From Deltaproteobacteria bacterium (GTDB lineage Bacteria; Desulfobacterota; BSN033; UBA1163): 64,000 nt of DNA. The translations under genes were made by a program, and so were the position numbers. The DNA lies in NCBI GenBank assembly GCA_016875195.1, contig VGRY01000016.1:1-64000 (forward strand). The letters run 5' to 3'. The notes below the pieces were generated by a model. The model was not told the origin of the DNA and did no database searches. It saw only the letters and a program-made list of their open reading frames with translations. This document shows, piece after piece, positions 39,947 to 49,626 of the stretch; positions within the stretch are counted from its first letter, which is position 1, and each line of letters starts with the position of its first letter.

Positions 39947-41341
39947 CTACTTTTTCGGCGCTGCAGGAGCCTCTTTCTTTGCTGGTGCAGGAGCTTCCTT
40001 CTTGGGCACAGAAACTTTCTTCTTGTAGTACCTGAGCAGTCTCTCCTCGGCAACCTGGGCGGCTTCTTTTGGTGACTTTCCTCGCACGCAGGCATCACCG
40101 ATCAGATCGACTACAATATATTCGGCCATGGCTGCTGCGGAAGCCGGGCCTTCGGGTCCCTCATAGCCATTCCAGAGCATATTGGAAATGCAGTCACGGA
40201 ACGGAGTGATCTTGGGATCACTGGTCCATATGGGCAAGTTCTTGTAAGCCTTCAGGCTCGGGCCCACATAGCCAATCATGGCATTGATCCATGGACCTGC
40301 CTGCTCTTCTTCTAACATGAACGTGATATAATGTTTACAGGCATTGGGGAACTTCGAATATTTAAAAATGAATGCCTGATTGAAGAGGTGTAGCTCTGTA
40401 GACTTCTTCGATGGCCCGATGGGCAGGTTCACATGGTGTGTGTCTTTGGCAATCTCTGGAAAATCCTTCTTGGCAGCCGCATAGATGCTAATACCGTTGG
40501 TAGTCACGGAGATTTCTCCGGCTAAGAAGGCTTTGTTGTTGTGTGGATCAAGCCATGAAGCCGTTCCTGGAATCAACGTATCATAAAGCTCTTTCACAGC
40601 TTCCAAAGCAGCCCATGTTTGCGGCGAATTGATGACAACATTCCCGTCCTTGTCCACACACTTTCCGCCAAAGGTCCAGAGCCAGGGATGGGTCCAGTTG
40701 TTTCCGTCACCTACAGCATGCCCCAGAGCGAATCCAGGTGGATGACCATTGGCTTTCAGTTTCTTGCACATCTTGATGAATTCATAGACTTCGCCCGGAG
40801 GTTTTTCATAGCCTGCTTCTTTGACCCAGCTCTCCCGGTAATTGATGCAATTCACCGGCCCGCCTAAGGGTAGCGCGATCCATCGTCCTGTCTTTGGATT
40901 GATCCCATATTTGTAACAGACAGGTTCAAATCCTCCATATTTCTTTGAGAGATAGGTACAGACGTCCGTCATATCAACGAGCTTATCCGGATAGAGATGG
41001 GGGTCATCATGCCAGCCGAGGACCATATCGTGTCCTGCACCGACTGAGGCAGCCATGGCTGCTTTAGGTCTCACGTCCTCCCAGCTAATGTACTCGGTTA
41101 ACACTTTACATCCCGTCACCTCTTCCCATTTCCTTGTATTCTTGTCCCAGAGGTCTTTGTCTCCCTGGACAAAGACCGACCATCGCAGGACCCTCAATAC
41201 AGCCCCCTTCTCTGGCTTTATTGGAAGAGGTTCAACACCCTTTTGAGCTACTGACTCTAAAGGGATAGAGGTTAGTCCTGCCCCTGCAATTCCAACAGCA
41301 GTCGTCTTTAGAAAATCCCTTCTCGTTAATCCTTTTCCCAT
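39947..41341 (-). CDS. Extracellular sugar-binding protein with Tat signal peptide
   Basis: MGKGLTRRDFLKTTAVGIAGAGLTSIPL (TRRDFLK), SBP-like body, adjacent to ABC permeases. Confidence 0.88.
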   Translation of the reverse strand: MGKGLTRRDFLKTTAVGIAGAGLTSIPLESVAQKGVEPLPIKPEKGAVLRVLRWSVFVQGDKDLWDKNTRKWEEVTGCKVLTEYISWEDVRPKAAMAASVGAGHDMVLGWHDDPHLYPDKLVDMTDVCTYLSKKYGGFEPVCYKYGINPKTGRWIALPLGGPVNCINYRESWVKEAGYEKPPGEVYEFIKMCKKLKANGHPPGFALGHAVGDGNNWTHPWLWTFGGKCVDKDGNVVINSPQTWAALEAVKELYDTLIPGTASWLDPHNNKAFLAGEISVTTNGISIYAAAKKDFPEIAKDTHHVNLPIGPSKKSTELHLFNQAFIFKYSKFPNACKHYITFMLEEEQAGPWINAMIGYVGPSLKAYKNLPIWTSDPKITPFRDCISNMLWNGYEGPEGPASAAAMAEYIVVDLIGDACVRGKSPKEAAQVAEERLLRYYKKKVSVPKKEAPAPAKKEAPAAPKK

Positions 41342-41400
41342 AATCGTCCACCTCCTTAGAATAATTGCGTCTAAATTAGAAAAAAACCTTTGCCGGAATA

Positions 41401-41503
41401 AACCCCGTTAGAAGAGCTTCGCCCTTCAAACGGAATGCCTCACTCCCCGATAGAAGCTAAGCTTCGCACGGGTCAAGCAGCGGGACTTTCTAACGGGGTA
41501 AAC
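41401..41503. repeat. CCCCGTTAGAA...TTCTAACGGGG palindromic repeat, copy 3
   Basis: CCCCGTTAGAAGAGCTTCGCCCTT ... CTTTCTAACGGGGTAAAC. Confidence 0.85.
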
Positions 41504-41619
41504 TGGTTTCATCCCTCCTTTCCTTCCGAGATAGATTGATAAATTTGCTAAAAGAATCCCACTTGCTCGCCTATTTCACCACTTTCAATGAAAAGAGTCA
41601 AGTCAAATAAATTCACACC

Positions 41620-43701
41620 TCATACCCTCGGTCCCACACCAAACTCGGTAGGCAGAAGGCCATTCAGAAATCCCCTGACCCAGGGAGTCAGTTCCTTCCG
41701 TTTCCTTTCGATCTCTTTCATTCTTCTCTTGAGCCATGGCCTGGATAAAATTTCTTTTTCGCTCAACCGAATAAACGGATACTTGATCTCCTTTCTGGAT
41801 AAAAGCTTCTTTCTGTCGAGGAGGTTGATTTCACTTCGATCGAAGTTGAGATAAACGAGGTCGCCGGTCTCAATGGCTCCAATCCCTCCCCCGATAAGTG
41901 CTTCAGGGGAACAGTGGCCTATGCAAGGACCGTAAGTTGCCCCTGAGTATCTGCCATCAGTAAAGAGCACACCAATGTAGCGAAGAAGTAGATCACGGTT
42001 GAGATATTCCGAGGGGTAGAACATCTCTGGCATCCCATCAGCCAGAGGCCCCTCTCCCGCAATCACAATGAGGATTCTAATCTTTCTTTCACGAACCACT
42101 CGGTCAAAGAGAAGATCTTTATTGAGGTTTTCAAGGCCGTTTTTTTCCTGGAGGCTTTCCGGGAAATTGTATGATAGCATTTTAAGAAGAGCCTCTTTGC
42201 TCACCCTCTGCTTTAACTTTTTTAAGACAGCCTCGCCCTTTAGAAGATCGTTCTGGACTGTCTCCTGCCCCTGATAATAGATGGCAAAATAGATCTTATC
42301 ATTGAAAAGGCGGATCGCCTCCTCAGCCAATCCAGCCCGCTTAAATATTGCAGTTCGGCAGAAATTCCCACGCACGTCAACGATACCGCTTTTGCCTCTT
42401 AATGGAGAACCATAGAGAATGTGATCGTTCGCCTCTTTTGCCTTTATAGCTCTCTCAGACCACTTCCCCTCAACTGTGACGGTGTCCTCTATGAGATTCA
42501 TTTTAAAAAGAGTTTTCATGATGGTATCAATGCCCGAGCTTTTGCCTTTGGCGATTTCCTTGGTCAGTGTCAGTACGTCCTTATTTCTCAACGCATCGGA
42601 TTTCATTAATAAGGGGGCTCTTGCACCAACTTCAGCTATCTGTCGAGGAGTGAGCTTTAGACCCACAGAGGCAGCCACATAGGGGTAGTGGAGTGCCCAG
42701 TTGGTCGAACCTCCAATGGTGCTCCAAAGGACGATGGCATTTTTCAAGTTCTGACGAACCAGTGATGAAACCGACTCTTCAGGATTCCCTCTTCTATACA
42801 GGCCCAGAAGAATATCCACAGCCGAGTCCACTTGGGCCTGAGAGAAAGGCCGCTCCGGCAATTCCATCCCCGAAGGAACGAGACCAAGGCCGCTCAGAGC
42901 AAATTTGCTCGTACACCCTGTCCCGAGAGAAGTGAAAGCGCAGGTTCCACTGGCAATACAACAGTACTTCACAATCTCGGATTTCAGATAATTCTCTTTT
43001 TCTGGGTCGATCTTCCCCTGACGGACAAGGGTCTCAATCAACTTCTGATACATCGCGTAGTCGTTACATTTCAATTTCATCCTAATCAGGTCGGAGATCT
43101 CTTTTCTGATGGATGGGTCAGCAATGCTCTTCTTAATTTCCAGAAACTCTTTTTTAATAGGGGATGGGAGAAAACGGTCAGGCATCATATGTGCAGGGAG
43201 AAAGACTGCGTAGAATGGTTTCATGCCTTTTTTTCTTCTGGCAAGGTCAACCTGGGCGAGTCCTGCCACCTCTCCGGCTGGCCGTTTGTCACAGCTGGTG
43301 AGCACCAGAGCCCCTTGATATCCGTGGGCCTCGCACTGAGTAATGACGTTGAGGCTGGCGAGATTCCGGGAGACAAGTACGTGGCTCATGCCGATGTGGC
43401 CCTGAGCAATGCCGTCGCAGACCCCTGGATTGGCCATGGGAAAAGGAAGGCTATTCCTCGCCCAGAGGCTTCGGACCGCCTTCTTTATAAAATCTTGATC
43501 CAGAACCTGAGCAGGATGGTCCTCTCCACCATGGATGATGGCGATGCGTGGGCTTCCAGTCATCAACCGGCTGACGACTTCATCGCGAGATGTTTTAATC
43601 CCTGCGCTTCGAAGAACATCCATCATAAAGGGAAGGATCAAAGTGATGGGTACGGGTTGGTGAATAATGGGATCATTAAAAGACGGATCATGCATTCTCA
43701 T
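41620..43701 (-). CDS. Divergent IlvD/Edd-family dehydratase (693 aa)
   Basis: LTSCDKRPAGE, SGTCAFTSLGTGCT, STIGGSTNWALHYP, FTDGRYSGATYGPCIGHCSPEA. Confidence 0.85.
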   Translation of the reverse strand: MRMHDPSFNDPIIHQPVPITLILPFMMDVLRSAGIKTSRDEVVSRLMTGSPRIAIIHGGEDHPAQVLDQDFIKKAVRSLWARNSLPFPMANPGVCDGIAQGHIGMSHVLVSRNLASLNVITQCEAHGYQGALVLTSCDKRPAGEVAGLAQVDLARRKKGMKPFYAVFLPAHMMPDRFLPSPIKKEFLEIKKSIADPSIRKEISDLIRMKLKCNDYAMYQKLIETLVRQGKIDPEKENYLKSEIVKYCCIASGTCAFTSLGTGCTSKFALSGLGLVPSGMELPERPFSQAQVDSAVDILLGLYRRGNPEESVSSLVRQNLKNAIVLWSTIGGSTNWALHYPYVAASVGLKLTPRQIAEVGARAPLLMKSDALRNKDVLTLTKEIAKGKSSGIDTIMKTLFKMNLIEDTVTVEGKWSERAIKAKEANDHILYGSPLRGKSGIVDVRGNFCRTAIFKRAGLAEEAIRLFNDKIYFAIYYQGQETVQNDLLKGEAVLKKLKQRVSKEALLKMLSYNFPESLQEKNGLENLNKDLLFDRVVRERKIRILIVIAGEGPLADGMPEMFYPSEYLNRDLLLRYIGVLFTDGRYSGATYGPCIGHCSPEALIGGGIGAIETGDLVYLNFDRSEINLLDRKKLLSRKEIKYPFIRLSEKEILSRPWLKRRMKEIERKRKELTPWVRGFLNGLLPTEFGVGPRV

Positions 43702-43725
43702 GTTTTTTTCTCTCCGGAAATAGAT

Positions 43726-45453
43726 TTAATACTCCGTATAGGCCCCTTTATACGCGGGAGCAGCAGATTGGAGATACCGTTTCAGAACACCTGAGCGTTG
43801 AGGAAATTTGGGCATTTTCCAATTCTTCTTCCTTTCACTCAGAACCTCATTCACCTTTTCAGGTATCATCTTCGTGCCTTTCAATCCAACAATCTCCAAT
43901 CTCCTTTGGGGAATATCAATCCTGATGAGATCCCCATCTTCAACCAGACCAATCGGCCCTCCACGAGCCGCTTCCGGGCAGACATGACCAATGCAGGGGC
44001 CTCTAGTCGCCCCGGAATACCTCCCGTCTGTAACCAAAGCAGTCGTCTTTGAAAGAATCGGGTCGGTGATCAAGGCTTCAGTCGTCGCAAGCATTTCTGG
44101 CATCCCGGTCCCCCGCGGACCCTCATAGCGTATAATGATGACATCTCCCGACTTAATCTTTTTATCGAGGATGGCTTTCATTGCCTCCTCTTCGCGATCG
44201 AAGACAGCCGCTGGTCCTTCATGAACCATCATCTCCTTGGTGACAGCAGAAAATTTTACCACTGCCCCTTCTGGAGCGAGGTTTCCCCTCAATATGGCGA
44301 TCGAACCCCTGAGGCTCGTCTGTTTCGCATCACGAATCACTTCAGTCCGGTTCACCTTGTGATTCCGAAGCCAGCCTTCTGTCCTTTCAAAAAAACCTTC
44401 TCTTTTCAAATCTTTCAAATTTTCCTTCAGGGTCTTTCCAGTCACTGTCATCACATCGAGATCGAGGAGATCTTGAATCTCCCACTGCACTCTGGGAACC
44501 CCTCCTGCAAACCAGAACATCTCTGTCAAAAAGGTGCCACTCGGCTGAATATTGGTGAGGTAGGGAACGGTCTCATTGGCCTTTTCAAAATCATCGTACG
44601 AGATCTCAATATTTAATTCATGCGCAATCGCAGGCAAGTGGAGCAAAGCATTGGTCGATCCTCCAATGGCAGCATGAACTTTAATAGCGTTAAGAAAAGC
44701 CTCCCGTGTCAGGATATCCGAAACTTTGATCCCCTTCTCTGCCAGTTCCAGAATCTTCTGGCCTGATCTTCGGGCATAACGGTGCATCTCCTGAAGGGTG
44801 GCAGGAACCAGAGCTGAACCAGAAAGGGCCATCCCCAATGCTTCGGACATGCACTGCATGGTGCTGGCTGTACCCATGAACTGACATGCTCCACAGCTCG
44901 GATCACATGAAAGGATGTAAGATCGCATCTCGTCTTTTGAAAATTGCTTCTGTTTATACCCTGAGGTCATCTCAGCGCTTTTGGCCGAGCTGGTCATATC
45001 CGGACCAATCCTTGCACTTCCACCCGGAAGATGAAGGAGAGGGATATTGATTCGGGCGGCCGCCATAAGATGAGCTGGGATGGCCTTGTCGCAAGAGGAG
45101 ACGAGGACAATGCCATCCCACGGAAGGACAGCTGCATGAACTTCCACCATCTCGCAGATGACTTCCCGTGAGAGGAGGATATAGTTCATCCCATCATGGC
45201 CCATCGCCCATCCGTCGCAGATGTCCGTCACATGGAATTCTGAAGGCTTCCCTCCTTTTTGATAGACACCCTTAGAAATCTCATGCGAAAGGGAATCGAG
45301 ATGGAAGCTTCCAGGGTGACTGTGACCAAAAACATCGTCCACGAGGATCTGAGGACTTTCCAAATCCTCTTCACTCCAATCCATTCCACATCGCAGGGTG
45401 TCAATCTGCAGCCAATTTTCTCGAAAAGATTTTGCCTTTTGTTGAATCGCCAT
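43726..45453 (-). CDS. IlvD/Edd-family dehydratase (dihydroxyacid/aldonate dehydratase)
   Basis: VSSCDKAIPAHLMAAARINIP, CDPSCGACQFMGTASTMQCMSEALG, VTDGRYSGATRGPCIGHVCPEAARGG. Confidence 0.93.
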   Translation of the reverse strand: MAIQQKAKSFRENWLQIDTLRCGMDWSEEDLESPQILVDDVFGHSHPGSFHLDSLSHEISKGVYQKGGKPSEFHVTDICDGWAMGHDGMNYILLSREVICEMVEVHAAVLPWDGIVLVSSCDKAIPAHLMAAARINIPLLHLPGGSARIGPDMTSSAKSAEMTSGYKQKQFSKDEMRSYILSCDPSCGACQFMGTASTMQCMSEALGMALSGSALVPATLQEMHRYARRSGQKILELAEKGIKVSDILTREAFLNAIKVHAAIGGSTNALLHLPAIAHELNIEISYDDFEKANETVPYLTNIQPSGTFLTEMFWFAGGVPRVQWEIQDLLDLDVMTVTGKTLKENLKDLKREGFFERTEGWLRNHKVNRTEVIRDAKQTSLRGSIAILRGNLAPEGAVVKFSAVTKEMMVHEGPAAVFDREEEAMKAILDKKIKSGDVIIIRYEGPRGTGMPEMLATTEALITDPILSKTTALVTDGRYSGATRGPCIGHVCPEAARGGPIGLVEDGDLIRIDIPQRRLEIVGLKGTKMIPEKVNEVLSERKKNWKMPKFPQRSGVLKRYLQSAAPAYKGAYTEY

Positions 45454-45573
45454 AACGCTCCTCCACTTCTCTTTAAGAATTTTACGGACATGCTATCAAA
45501 TATCCTGTGCTTAATCAATCTATATGTAAAAAACAGGTGGAATTTCAAAAAAAATTCTTGTATAGTTGACGAG

Positions 45574-45873
45574 ATGCCAAAAGCCATAGAAAATCTTATT
45601 CTCTCTCACCCTAAGGATAATGTGGCCACCGCAAGGTCTCCTCTGAATGCGGGGACTCTCCTTAATCTAACAGAACATAAGGCGATTGTAGCCAGAGAAC
45701 ATATACCCTTTGGTCATAAGATTGCGCTTCAAAAAATTAAAAAAGGAGGCGCAATCATTAAATATGGGGAGCGGATAGGAAGGACGATCCGTGAGATCAA
45801 ACCCGGGGAATGGGTCCACATCCATAATGTCGTAGGCGAACGGGGGAGAGGCAAGGGTAGAAAGAAAGGTTAA
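45574..45873 (+). CDS. UxaA-family (altronate/galactarate dehydratase) N-terminal SAF domain subunit
   Basis: PKDNVATARSPLNAGTLL, REHIPFGHKIALQKIKKGGAIIKYGERIGRTIREIKPGEWVHIHNV. Confidence 0.9.
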   Translation: MPKAIENLILSHPKDNVATARSPLNAGTLLNLTEHKAIVAREHIPFGHKIALQKIKKGGAIIKYGERIGRTIREIKPGEWVHIHNVVGERGRGKGRKKG

Positions 45874-45930
45874 GGCTGAGGTTAAGGTTAAGGTTGAGGT
45901 TGAGGTTGAGGTTGAGGTTGAGGTTGAGAA
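45869..45930. repeat. 6-bp tandem repeat (GGTTRAG/TTGAGG-type) between the split UxaA genes
   Basis: read directly. Confidence 0.95.
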
Positions 45931-45938
45931 TAGAGAAA

Positions 45939-47096
45939 ATGAATTTTCTCGGTTATAGGAGGCCGGATGGAAAGGTGGGAGTGAGAAATCACGTCCTCAT
46001 CATCCCATCTGTCGCCTGTGCCAACGAAGTCTGTAATGCCATCTCACTTAAAGTGAAAGGCACCATTTCCATCCCCCATCAACATGGTTGCGCCCAACTC
46101 GCCTTTGATGCGGAACAGACAGCAAGGACATTGATCGGTGTTGGAAAAAATCCAAATGTGGCAGCTGTTCTGGTTGTTGGACTGGGATGCGAAGTGGTCA
46201 ATTCTTCGATGGTCGCATCGAAGATTTCGGAGTCTGGGAAACCGGTTAAAAACCTCATCATCCAAGAAGTCGGAGGAAGCCCAAAAACAATAAAAGAGGG
46301 GATCAAAATTTCCAAGGAGTTGGTTTCCTATGCTTCTCAACTCAAGAGAGTGAAGGCAAAGCCTGATTCTTTGATTCTCGGCGTGGAGTGTGGAGGTTCG
46401 GATGCCTGCTCGGGGCTTGCCGCCAATCCTGCCCTTGGTGTTACCAGTGATCTACTGGTCAAGGAAGGCGGAACGATTATTCTTTCGGAGACAACTGAGA
46501 GCATCGGAGCTGAACATATTCTGGCGAGGAGGGCTGTCAACAAAAAGGTACGAGAGAAAATCTTCGAAATTATACGACGAACAGAAATGCGGGCGCTCAA
46601 TCTCGGTCATGATATCGGAAGGGCAAATCCGGCTCCGGGAAACTATGAGGGAGGCATTACTACCCTTGAAGAGAAATCCTTGGGGTGTGTGATGAAAGGT
46701 GGGTCAACCAAGGTGATGGAGGTGGTCGAATATTCTGAAGCCCCCCAAAAAAAGGGATTGGTCCTTATGGACACACCCGGTCATGATGCTGAATCGATGA
46801 CTGGCTTAATTGCCGGAGGCACCCAGATCATTGCGTTCACCACAGGGCGGGGAAATCCTCTGGGCTCACCGATTGCTCCGGTGATTAAAATCGCCAGCAA
46901 TTCGTTTCTTTATTCCAAGATGCAAGATAACATGGATATCAATGCAGGTGAGATCGTCACCGGCAAAAAAACGATTCGGGAGATTGGTGAGTCTATCTAT
47001 CGCGAAGTCTTTCGGGTTGCCAGTGGAAAATTGACCAAAAGTGAAATTTGTGGACATCGGGAATTCGCCATCAATCGAATTGGTCCATCTTTTTAA
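45939..47096 (+). CDS. UxaA-family altronate/galactarate dehydratase C-terminal (large) subunit
   Basis: FLGYRRPDGKVGVRNHVLIIPSVACAN, LGVECGGSDACSGLAANPALG, ILSETTESIGAEHIL, TPGHDAESMTGLIAGGTQIIAFTTGRGNPLGSPIAPVIK. Confidence 0.93.
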   Translation: MNFLGYRRPDGKVGVRNHVLIIPSVACANEVCNAISLKVKGTISIPHQHGCAQLAFDAEQTARTLIGVGKNPNVAAVLVVGLGCEVVNSSMVASKISESGKPVKNLIIQEVGGSPKTIKEGIKISKELVSYASQLKRVKAKPDSLILGVECGGSDACSGLAANPALGVTSDLLVKEGGTIILSETTESIGAEHILARRAVNKKVREKIFEIIRRTEMRALNLGHDIGRANPAPGNYEGGITTLEEKSLGCVMKGGSTKVMEVVEYSEAPQKKGLVLMDTPGHDAESMTGLIAGGTQIIAFTTGRGNPLGSPIAPVIKIASNSFLYSKMQDNMDINAGEIVTGKKTIREIGESIYREVFRVASGKLTKSEICGHREFAINRIGPSF

Positions 47097-47098
47097 AG

Positions 47099-47268
47099 GT
47101 AAAAATACGAAGCACGAAATTCGAATTTCGAAACAAATTCAAATGACCGAAACAGAAAAACTCACCCCCACCTCCTCCCATCAAGGGAGAGGGAGATATA
47201 TATTTTTTGGAAATTTGAATTTTGGATTTGTTTCGGATTTCGATATTCGGATTTCGGATTTTAATGAC
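47099..47268. repeat. TTCGAAATTCGAATT-type palindromic repeat with an internal insertion
   Basis: arms AAATACGAAGCACGAAATTCGAATTTCGAAACAAATTCAAATGACC / GAATTTTGGATTTGTTTCGGATTTCGATATTCGGATTTCGGATTT. Confidence 0.8.
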
Positions 47269-47313
47269 CAATAATCATAATTTAAGTAGGCTCCAATTTA
47301 GGTAACAACTGCC

Positions 47314-47700
47314 ATGATGAGAATAATACCTAATGTGTGTACTGGTTGTCGCATCTGTGAGATCATCTGTTCCCTCACACATGAAAGTTCCATCGCACCT
47401 AAACAGTCGAGGGTTCGCATTTCATCCAATTGGCCAGAAGAGGAAAAGATTTTTCTCTGTGTGGCATGCGAATCCAAACCTTGTATTGATGCCTGCCCGG
47501 AAGGAGCCCTCTCCTGGAAGGACTACCTCCGGATCGACGAGGTGAAATGCACAGGTTGCTTTCTCTGTAAAGAGGCTTGCCCTTATGGGGGAATACATCG
47601 AGAGAATTCGAAAAACTTTCCTTTGTTCTGCGATACCTGTCATGGGCAATTTCAGTGCGTTCAATGGTGCCCAACAAAAGCAATAGTCAGGGTGAAATGA
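47314..47700 (+). CDS. 4Fe-4S ferredoxin-type electron carrier
   Basis: CTGCRICEIIC, CVACESKPCIDACPEGAL, CTGCFLCKEACPYGGI, CDTCHGQFQCVQWCP; 1-bp gap to the AOR gene. Confidence 0.93.
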   Translation: MMRIIPNVCTGCRICEIICSLTHESSIAPKQSRVRISSNWPEEEKIFLCVACESKPCIDACPEGALSWKDYLRIDEVKCTGCFLCKEACPYGGIHRENSKNFPLFCDTCHGQFQCVQWCPTKAIVRVK

Positions 47701-47701
47701 G

Positions 47702-49525
47702 ATGAAATCGGAGTTTGATGGCTATGCCGGCGAAATATTGGAAGTCGATCTAACCGAGGGGAAGGTAAAACGAATTCCCTTGGAACGTGAGATTACCTCC
47801 AAATACATCGGTGGAAAAGGCTTCGCAGCAAGAATCCTCTATGACCGCTTGCCTCAGGAATGCGATCCTTTCGATCCTGACAACATTATGGTCTTTGCCG
47901 CCGGTCCTCTTACGGGAACGCTTGTTCCTGGAAGCGGCCGAAGCATCGTTTCAACGAAGAGTCCTGCGACCGGTTTCTGGCTTGATGCCAACTGTGGAGG
48001 TTCCTTTGGGCCGGAAATGAAGATGGCGGGATTCGATGCGATCATCATCAAGGGAAAAGCTCCTTCCCCTGTGATGCTCCTGGTTGATGATGAAAAGGTT
48101 CAAATCAGGGATGCGAGCGATCTCTGGAGAAAAGATACCTTTTCAACTCACAAATGGATTAAGGATAAATTTGGAGAGGAGTTCCGAGTTGCCTGTATCG
48201 GAGAGGCCGGGGAGAAGAGGGTTCGCTTTGCCAGCATTATCTCTGAGGCAAGGGCCTTTGGAAGAGGTGGAGCAGGCGCGGTAATGGGATCGAAGAATTT
48301 AAAGGCGATCGCCATCAGGGGACATCGTCCTATCACGATTGCCCATCCAGAGTATTTCATGAAAGTCTGCCGTGAGGCTTTCAATGAGATGGCCATCCAT
48401 CCTGATTCTGGAGGGGGTCGCCAGAAATACGGAACAAACACTATCCTTTCCTGTATGAATGAGGCTGGAGTTCATCCGGTCAGAAACTTTCAAAAAGGGA
48501 GTTTCCCGGGCCATACGATTCTCAATGAGGAAGAAATCCGGGAATTTTACGTAAGGAACAAAGCCTGTTATGGATGCCCCATCTACTGCAGTAAAATTTC
48601 AGAGGTAAAAGAAGGGAAGTATAAAGGCGCATTTGTCGAAGGCCCGGAATATGAGGATGTATGGAGTTTTGGAGCCCATTGCGAAAACGCAGATATTCCG
48701 TCAATCATCCAGGCCGAATATCTCTGTGACCTCTATGGGCTCGATGCCATCTCTACAGGGAACGTCATTGGGTTCCTTATGGAGTGCATGGAGAAAGAGG
48801 TTCTGGAAGAGTCTGATATTGGATTCCCCTTAAGGTTTGGAGATCACGAAGGGATCATTCGGGCCATCCATCTCATTGGCCGGAGAGAGGCATCAGGCCT
48901 TCTCTGGGGAGAAGGAGTCAAGAGGATTGCCAATGAGGTTGGGAAGGGTTCTGAATCTTTCGCCATCCATGTAAAGGGCCTGGAGATGCCCGCTTATGAT
49001 CCACGAGGATCGACTGGGATAGCCCTCGCCTATGCCACCAGCGATCGAGGTGCATGCCACCTTCGATCCTGGCCGATTGGAGCAGAACTTCTCTCTCCAG
49101 AGGAGAGAATCGATCCTTTCTCCATCGAGTTCAAGGCGGAGTTCGTGAAGAGTCAGCAGGATCTGTTTACAGTGATTAACTCCTCTGTCACCTGCCTTTT
49201 TGCCATCTTCTCTCTCAGTTTGAGACACATCGTCCAGTTTCTCCACTCCGTGACGGGCATCGAATCCTTTGCATCCTCTGAAGAAGTCCTTCGAAGCGGA
49301 GAACGCATCAATAACCTCGTCAGGCTTTTTAATTTAAGGGAGGGATTAACAAAGGGCGACGATAACCTGCCTAAACGCTTTTTCAGTGAACCCCTGAAGG
49401 ATGGTCCGACTCGAGGAAGGGTGGTTGATCTGGAGACCATGCTGGAAGAATATTATTTCGTAAGGGGATGGGATGAGGAAGGAGTACCCAAACCTGAAAC
49501 ATTGAAGAAGTTGGGGCTTCCCTAA
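47702..49525 (+). CDS. Aldehyde:ferredoxin oxidoreductase family protein (tungsten-type)
   Basis: GYAGEILEVDLTEGKVKRIPLE, YIGGKGFAARILYDRL, RFASIISEARAFGRGGAGAVMGSKNLKAIAIRG, CYGCPIYCSK. Confidence 0.95.
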   Translation: MKSEFDGYAGEILEVDLTEGKVKRIPLEREITSKYIGGKGFAARILYDRLPQECDPFDPDNIMVFAAGPLTGTLVPGSGRSIVSTKSPATGFWLDANCGGSFGPEMKMAGFDAIIIKGKAPSPVMLLVDDEKVQIRDASDLWRKDTFSTHKWIKDKFGEEFRVACIGEAGEKRVRFASIISEARAFGRGGAGAVMGSKNLKAIAIRGHRPITIAHPEYFMKVCREAFNEMAIHPDSGGGRQKYGTNTILSCMNEAGVHPVRNFQKGSFPGHTILNEEEIREFYVRNKACYGCPIYCSKISEVKEGKYKGAFVEGPEYEDVWSFGAHCENADIPSIIQAEYLCDLYGLDAISTGNVIGFLMECMEKEVLEESDIGFPLRFGDHEGIIRAIHLIGRREASGLLWGEGVKRIANEVGKGSESFAIHVKGLEMPAYDPRGSTGIALAYATSDRGACHLRSWPIGAELLSPEERIDPFSIEFKAEFVKSQQDLFTVINSSVTCLFAIFSLSLRHIVQFLHSVTGIESFASSEEVLRSGERINNLVRLFNLREGLTKGDDNLPKRFFSEPLKDGPTRGRVVDLETMLEEYYFVRGWDEEGVPKPETLKKLGLP

Positions 49526-49626
49526 TAAGACACCGAATAGAACGAATGATAGCGAATTACACGAATATAAATCGTTCGCGGTATTCGTTGTCATTCGAAT
49601 AATTCGTTTCCACAAGGAGTGGTAGC

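Noticed and set aside
45894-45938. (Leu-Arg)n N-terminal extension of the UxaA large subunit as real coding sequence
   Set aside because: Starts at TTG in a microsatellite; the ATG at 45939 begins the conserved NFLGYRRPDGKVGVRNHV domain and is the better start.
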